A DNA stretch of 19,877 nt from Clostridia bacterium (GTDB lineage: Bacteria > Bacillota > Clostridia > RUG12999). Within the stretch, counting starts at the first letter, position 1. Every line of letters begins with the position of its first letter. Positions 16,527 to 19,877 of this stretch are shown piece by piece. A program made the translations under genes and the position numbers. Below the pieces are notes generated by a model that was not told the DNA's origin, made no database searches, and was given only the letters and a program-made list of their open reading frames with translations. The DNA lies in the NCBI GenBank assembly GCA_017502065.1, contig JAFVVU010000227.1, positions 1 to 19,877 of the forward strand, in the 5' to 3' direction.

Positions 16527-17363
16527 TTATTCGCTGTACGGACCGCCGAAAACAATGCCAAGCCATTCAATACTCAATTTTAGCCACGACTGAATATGCT
16601 CTCTTATTTCTCTGCAATCCTCCCCACAGACCTCAAGTGTTGCAATCGAAACACCATGTCCGCCACGCGGATAAAGATGCATTTCAAATTCAATATTATG
16701 TTCACGAAGCGCCGATGCAAACAGCATTGTATTTTCAACCGGTACACCAGCATCATCAACGTTATGGAAAATAAACGTTGGCGGTGTTTTATCCGAAACC
16801 TGTTTTTCAAGTGACATAAATTCAAGCAATTCAGGGCTTGCATCCTCGCCAAGAAGATTGTTAAAACTGCCCCTATGAGCTTTGTCACCGCTTGAAATTA
16901 CCGGATAGCACAAAATAAGTCCGTTCGGTTTGTTTTTGCCCTTTTCCATTCCCGGCACGTTCATAAGAAAATCTTTATCCCAATGCACACCAAGACTTGC
17001 CGCAACATGACCGCCTGCCGAAAATCCGATAACAAAAATTTTATTTTCGTCAATACCCCATTTTTCCGCATTGTCACGAATAATACACATTGCTCGTGTT
17101 ACATCATAAAGCGGCTGCGGATGTTTGTTGGGTGCAACGCTGTAATCAAGCACAAACGCATGGTAGCCTGCCGCATTATAGCTTAATGCAATGCACTGTG
17201 CTTCTCTTGGTGAAGTGTATGCATATCCACCGCCCGGGCAAACAAGAATTGCCCCGCGTTTCGGTTTGTTTTCAAGCACATATACTTCAAGCCCGGGACG
17301 AAATTCCGGATTCTGTCCGTTATATTCAAGTCCTTCCCAAATATCTATTCTTTCGTGTATCAT
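16527..17363 (-). CDS. Alpha/beta-hydrolase fold esterase (acetyl-xylan/feruloyl esterase-like)
   Basis: A 278-residue serine hydrolase without a clear signal peptide, so probably cytoplasmic. The oxyanion segment is PGGGY (43-47), the nucleophile elbow is GFSAGG with Ser115, the acid is probably D203 or D204 in HNVDDAGVPVENT, and His236 in PRGGHGVS completes the triad. The HTADDxxVPVEN-like acid motif is typical of the BD-FAE/acetyl-esterase group acting on acylated carbohydrates, so deacylation of plant-derived oligosaccharides is plausible, but substrate is inference. An in-frame ATG at 17393 is rejected: it lies at the -10 of the gene's own promoter and lacks a ribosome binding site. The ATG at 17361-17363 follows AAAGGAG by 9 nt. 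The gene is monocistronic. Confidence 0.88.
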   Translation of the reverse strand: MIHERIDIWEGLEYNGQNPEFRPGLEVYVLENKPKRGAILVCPGGGYAYTSPREAQCIALSYNAAGYHAFVLDYSVAPNKHPQPLYDVTRAMCIIRDNAEKWGIDENKIFVIGFSAGGHVAASLGVHWDKDFLMNVPGMEKGKNKPNGLILCYPVISSGDKAHRGSFNNLLGEDASPELLEFMSLEKQVSDKTPPTFIFHNVDDAGVPVENTMLFASALREHNIEFEMHLYPRGGHGVSIATLEVCGEDCREIREHIQSWLKLSIEWLGIVFGGPYSE

Positions 17364-17391
17364 AGCTATCATCTCCTTTAAATACACTATC

Positions 17392-17420
17392 ATTCTATAT
17401 CAATTATCTGCAATTGTCAA
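17392..17420 (-). promoter_or_regulatory. Sigma-A promoter of the esterase gene
   Basis: On the minus strand, a perfect TTGACA (17415-17420), a 17-nt spacer and TAGAAT (17392-17397). The predicted start near 17385 excludes the ATG at 17393 and supports the start at 17363. It lies back-to-back with the promoter for the cysteine desulfurase gene, with only 8 nt between the two -35 boxes. Confidence 0.7.
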
Positions 17421-17428
17421 TTATTATC

Positions 17429-17457
17429 TTGATTATTTTGGCAAAATAGTATATAAT
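17429..17457 (+). promoter_or_regulatory. Sigma-A promoter of the cysteine desulfurase-tsaC operon
   Basis: TTGATT (17429-17434), a 17-nt spacer and perfect TATAAT (17452-17457). Transcription would start near 17464, giving a leader of about 27 nt before the TTG start codon. Confidence 0.75.
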
Positions 17458-17490
17458 TTTTCTGTAAACTTTTATAAAGGATGATAGTAC

Positions 17491-18615
17491 TTGAAAATAT
17501 ATTTTGACAATGCAGCAACAACGGCCGTGTGCAGCGAGGCAGCAGATGCCGTTCTTTCAGCAATGACAGACACCTACGGCAACCCGTCGTCCCTGCATCT
17601 TATGGGAATGGATGCCGAAAATATTATAAAAAATGCAAGAGCTGAAATTGCAAACAAACTCTCTGTTCCTGCTGAATGTATTTATTTTACATCGGGCGGA
17701 ACAGAAAGCAACAATACAGCTATTTTCGGTTCATGCCTTAAAACAAACCTTAAAGGCAACCGCATAATAACCACAAAAGCGGAGCACCCTGCCGTTCTTG
17801 AACCTTTCAAGGTTCTTGCAGGAAAAGGCTTTGACGTGCAGTATATAAATCTTCTGCCAAGCGGCATAATTGACCTTGCACATCTGGAAAGCCTACTTAC
17901 TCCCGATACAGTTTTTGTAAGCATCATGGGTATAAATAACGAAACCGGATGCACGATGCCGGTTGCTGATGCAGTAAGCCTTATCCGCAGAAAAAGCCCG
18001 AATGCACTTATCCATAGCGATATGGTGCAGGCTTTTTGTAAGGTCCCCATGGCTGATGTTGACTTAGCATCCATAAGCAGTCACAAGGTGCACGGACCGA
18101 AAGGAATTGGCGCACTTTACATCAAAAAAGGTGTACATATAAATCCGCTTATGTTTGGCGGCGGTCAGGAAAAGCATTTCCGTTCGGGAACGGAAAATGT
18201 GCCCGGCATTGCAGGGTTTGGTGCTGCAGTTAAAAAAGCCGATATTGCAAAGGATAATGAGCATACCGCTATGCTTAAAAATGCACTTATAAATGCGATT
18301 TCCGACATTCCCGATATACAGATAAACGGCGAGGGTACATCTTCTCACGTGCTTAATGTTTCATTTAAAGGCGTACGCAGTGAGGTGTTCCTACATACAC
18401 TTGAATCAAACGGAATTATGGTATCCTCCGGCTCGGCATGTTCTTCAAATAAACCAAGTCCGTCGCACGTACTTACGGCAATGGGCGTTGACCATAAGGC
18501 TATCGACAGTGCAATAAGATTCAGTTTTTCTGTTTATAATACAATTGATGAGATTAATTTCTGCGCCGATGTTATAAAGAAAGAATTACCCGTCTTACGC
18601 AGAATTATGAGGTGA
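17491..18615 (+). CDS. Cysteine desulfurase, NifS/IscS-like
   Basis: A PLP enzyme of 374 residues that takes sulfur from cysteine as a persulfide for tRNA thiolation and iron-sulfur clusters. The N-terminus FDNAATTAV is typical. The PLP lysine is K199 in SSHKVHGPKG, with the upstream HSDMVQ at the cofactor site. The catalytic cysteine is C317 in SSGSACSSN. The start is TTG, preceded by AAAGGATG in the short leader; no ATG fits. The next gene, tsaC/sua5, starts 4 nt after the stop, and its ribosome binding site is inside this gene's end. The partner suggests a tRNA-modification job (2-thiouridine or 4-thiouridine), but no thiI or mnmA is in view, so the acceptor is unknown. Confidence 0.93.
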   Translation: MKIYFDNAATTAVCSEAADAVLSAMTDTYGNPSSLHLMGMDAENIIKNARAEIANKLSVPAECIYFTSGGTESNNTAIFGSCLKTNLKGNRIITTKAEHPAVLEPFKVLAGKGFDVQYINLLPSGIIDLAHLESLLTPDTVFVSIMGINNETGCTMPVADAVSLIRRKSPNALIHSDMVQAFCKVPMADVDLASISSHKVHGPKGIGALYIKKGVHINPLMFGGGQEKHFRSGTENVPGIAGFGAAVKKADIAKDNEHTAMLKNALINAISDIPDIQINGEGTSSHVLNVSFKGVRSEVFLHTLESNGIMVSSGSACSSNKPSPSHVLTAMGVDHKAIDSAIRFSFSVYNTIDEINFCADVIKKELPVLRRIMR

Positions 18616-18619
18616 GATT

Positions 18620-19624
18620 TTGGAAACTAAAGTTATTTTTTCGGATGATACTGCCGGTCTTAGAGAAGCGGGCGAAATCATAAGCAGCGGCGGCCTTGTT
18701 GTATTCCCTACCGAGACGGTATACGGAATAGGCGCCGACGGACTTAATGAACATGCAATTAAAAATATATACATAGCAAAAGGCAGACCCTCGGATAATC
18801 CGCTGATACTGCATACAAACAGTATTGAAAAAGCTGAAAAAATCGGATACATAAACCCAATGGCAAGAAAGATTTTTGAAGCCTTTTCGCCCGGTCCCGT
18901 AACTGTTGTTGTGAAAAAAAGGGATATTGTCCCCCTTGCCGCAACAGGCGGTCTTGATACGGTTGCAATCCGTATTCCGTTGTCAGAAACAGCGCGTGCG
19001 CTTATTGAATATTCCGGTGCATATATTGCCGCACCGAGCGCCAATATTTCAGGGCGCCCGAGTCCTACAACTGCAAGTCACGTTATTGAGGATTTAAGCG
19101 GCAGAGTTGATATGATTATTGACGGCGGCGACGCCGACATCGGTATTGAATCCACAGTTATTGATACAACGGGTGATTACCCGGTTATCTTGCGTCCCGG
19201 CAAGGTAACTCTTCCCGATTTACAAAAGCTTTTCCCGGATGCTTCGGCAGAAAAGCATATGAAAGAAAATACCGAAGGGTATAAACCTAAAAGTCCGGGT
19301 ATGAAATATAAGCATTATGCACCAAAAGCAAAGGTTATTGTTTTTGAGGACAATGCGCAAACAAAGATAAAAGCCGAGCTTGAAACAATAAAGAGTAGTG
19401 GCAAAAAAGCGGCTGTTTTCTGCCGCACATCTTCGGAATATGATGCTGATTTTACAGTAAAATGGCAGGACAGTGCCGATATGGCAAGACTTCTTTTCTC
19501 GTCGCTTCGCGAATTTGACAAAATGGGTGCAGATGTTATTTTATGTGAAGCTCCCGATAACGATGCCATGGGCGAAAGTGTAAGAAATAGGCTGTACAAA
19601 TCCGCAGGATACGATATAAGATAA
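18620..19624 (+). CDS. L-threonylcarbamoyladenylate synthase (TsaC/Sua5 family)
   Basis: This enzyme makes threonylcarbamoyl-AMP from threonine, bicarbonate and ATP for the essential t6A37 modification of ANN-decoding tRNAs. At 334 residues it is the long Sua5/YwlC form. The YrdC domain contains FPTETVYGIGAD (29-40) and the KGRPSDNP nucleotide-binding motif (54-61). SPSTI-like residues follow in APSANISGRPSPT. The C-terminal Sua5 domain begins near SPGMKYKHYAPKAKVIVF. The start is TTG at 18620; AGGTGAG (18610-18616) is the ribosome binding site, formed by the last codons of the cysteine desulfurase gene, so the two are coupled. The gene ends 7 nt before a terminator. Confidence 0.95.
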   Translation: METKVIFSDDTAGLREAGEIISSGGLVVFPTETVYGIGADGLNEHAIKNIYIAKGRPSDNPLILHTNSIEKAEKIGYINPMARKIFEAFSPGPVTVVVKKRDIVPLAATGGLDTVAIRIPLSETARALIEYSGAYIAAPSANISGRPSPTTASHVIEDLSGRVDMIIDGGDADIGIESTVIDTTGDYPVILRPGKVTLPDLQKLFPDASAEKHMKENTEGYKPKSPGMKYKHYAPKAKVIVFEDNAQTKIKAELETIKSSGKKAAVFCRTSSEYDADFTVKWQDSADMARLLFSSLREFDKMGADVILCEAPDNDAMGESVRNRLYKSAGYDIR

Positions 19625-19631
19625 ATAAAAA

Positions 19632-19654
19632 CCTCCCACTTGGGAGGCTTTTTT
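19632..19654 (+). terminator. Rho-independent terminator of the cysteine desulfurase-tsaC operon
   Basis: A 6-bp G+C-rich stem, CCTCCC (19632-19637) and GGGAGG (19642-19647) with ACTT loop, then C and six T (19649-19654), right after the tsaC stop. Confidence 0.85.
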
Positions 19655-19661
19655 ATACCCC

Positions 19662-19822
19662 ATTTAAAACAACGCTATGTCAGCAGGGTTTAAGATAAAA
19701 TAGTTTGGAACGGACAAGCTGAGTCCCGAAGCTGTACACAGGTACTGCGAGAGGCGAAGATTGTTCGTAGCGCAAATGCTTTAATACAATAAGAAACTCG
19801 CCGGAATCCGGCGAGTTTCTTT
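19662..19822 (+). ncRNA. Candidate structured non-coding RNA, class not identified
   Basis: No credible gene occupies this stretch, yet pairing is dense. CGCTA 19673-19677 pairs with TAGCG 19768-19772. CGGACAA 19711-19717 pairs with TTGTTCG 19761-19767 (one G-U) and stacks directly on it. TCAGC 19680-19684 pairs with GCTGA 19718-19722, which makes a pseudoknot with the previous stem. GTAC 19734-19737 with GTAC 19742-19745 forms a small hairpin. A weak outer stem ATTTAAA/TTTAAT (19662-19668 with 19780-19785) may close the fold. The 3' end is set by the hairpin at 19791-19822. Strand is inferred from the terminator order; the minus strand could form the same pairs. No clear promoter is seen, so it may come from a weak promoter or readthrough. 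6S, tmRNA, SRP and RNase P signatures are absent. The raiA RNA class is one thing to test. Confidence 0.45.
19791..19822 (+). terminator. Strong hairpin, likely terminator of the candidate RNA
   Basis: A perfect 14-bp stem, 19791-19804 with 19808-19821 and a three-base AAT loop, runs into TTT and then an A+T-rich stretch. The T-tract is short, so termination is likely but not certain. The minus-strand side has an interrupted T-rich run, so weak use in the other direction is possible. Confidence 0.65.
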
Positions 19823-19877
19823 CATTAATATTTATTTTATCTTGAAAAATAAACTTTGATTTTTCTTTAAACCGCAT
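19823..19877. other. A+T-rich end of window without recognised features
   Basis: After the strong hairpin the last 55 bases are A+T-rich. I see no ribosome binding site, start codon context or promoter I would defend here. The next gene must lie beyond the edge. Confidence 0.5.

Noticed and set aside
17364..17393. Upstream ATG of the esterase at 17393
   Set aside because: It falls within the gene's own -10 box and would lie upstream of the transcript start.
19655..19790. tRNA, 6S, tmRNA, SRP or RNase P RNA gene
   Set aside because: I found no T-loop GGTTCGA, no tmRNA or SRP signature segments, and the fold lacks the large symmetric bubble expected of 6S RNA.
19680..19877. Minus-strand open frame of 65 codons running off the right edge
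   Set aside because: It reads straight through the perfect 14-bp hairpin at 19791-19821 and the paired RNA region, has no visible ribosome binding site, and its translation resembles no family I know. The structured RNA explains the stretch better.

Overview
The window looks like chromosome from a low-to-moderate G+C Firmicute of class Clostridia, probably an anaerobic gut-type Ruminococcaceae/Oscillospiraceae or Lachnospiraceae relative. This is inferred from the gene content (bifunctional Rel, separate feoA and feoB, linked hisS-aspS, a Gld-like ABC cluster with DUF4340, a long Sua5-type protein), strong AGGAGG-like ribosome binding sites, frequent TTG starts, and canonical TTGACA/TATAAT promoters with 17-bp spacers. 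I see no phage, IS, CRISPR or plasmid genes. Gene density is high and most genes are intact housekeeping genes; only the first is cut by the window edge.

Region 1 (1-5832, plus strand): the 3' part of a bifunctional (p)ppGpp synthetase/hydrolase, then a pnuC-type vitamin-precursor transporter with a highly structured leader, then feoA, an intercistronic terminator-like hairpin, feoB, and a small helical protein of DUF2383/ferritin-like appearance. A bidirectional terminator at 5835-5867 separates this block from the convergent minus-strand block.

Region 2 (5870-16453, minus strand; transcription runs right to left): a strong sigma-A promoter at 16425-16453 drives pgm (phosphoglucomutase/phosphomannomutase), hisS, aspS, and then a six-gene module: ABC ATPase, ABC-2 permease, GldG-like protein, DUF4340 protein, LemA protein and TPM-domain protein with a glycine-rich tail. 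Neighbouring genes overlap or sit within about 15 nt of each other throughout, so this looks like one long transcript joining tRNA charging to an envelope ABC system of unknown substrate.

Region 3 (16476-19877): a monocistronic alpha/beta-hydrolase esterase gene on the minus strand with its own promoter and terminator. Back-to-back with it are a cysteine desulfurase gene and a tsaC/sua5 gene on the plus strand, a tRNA-modification pair supplying sulfur and threonylcarbamoyl-adenylate. After their terminator comes a roughly 170-nt non-coding stretch with a compact pseudoknot-like fold, ended by a very stable 14-bp hairpin. It is a candidate structured RNA.

The most interesting items are two RNA candidates that ordinary gene annotation would miss. 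One is the pnuC leader at 2110-2204, where the apical loop of a long hairpin can pair with the Shine-Dalgarno sequence and an upstream segment can compete for the hairpin's 5' arm. The other is the pseudoknotted RNA at about 19662-19822. The Gld-like ABC/DUF4340/LemA/TPM module is the best candidate for a poorly described protein system.
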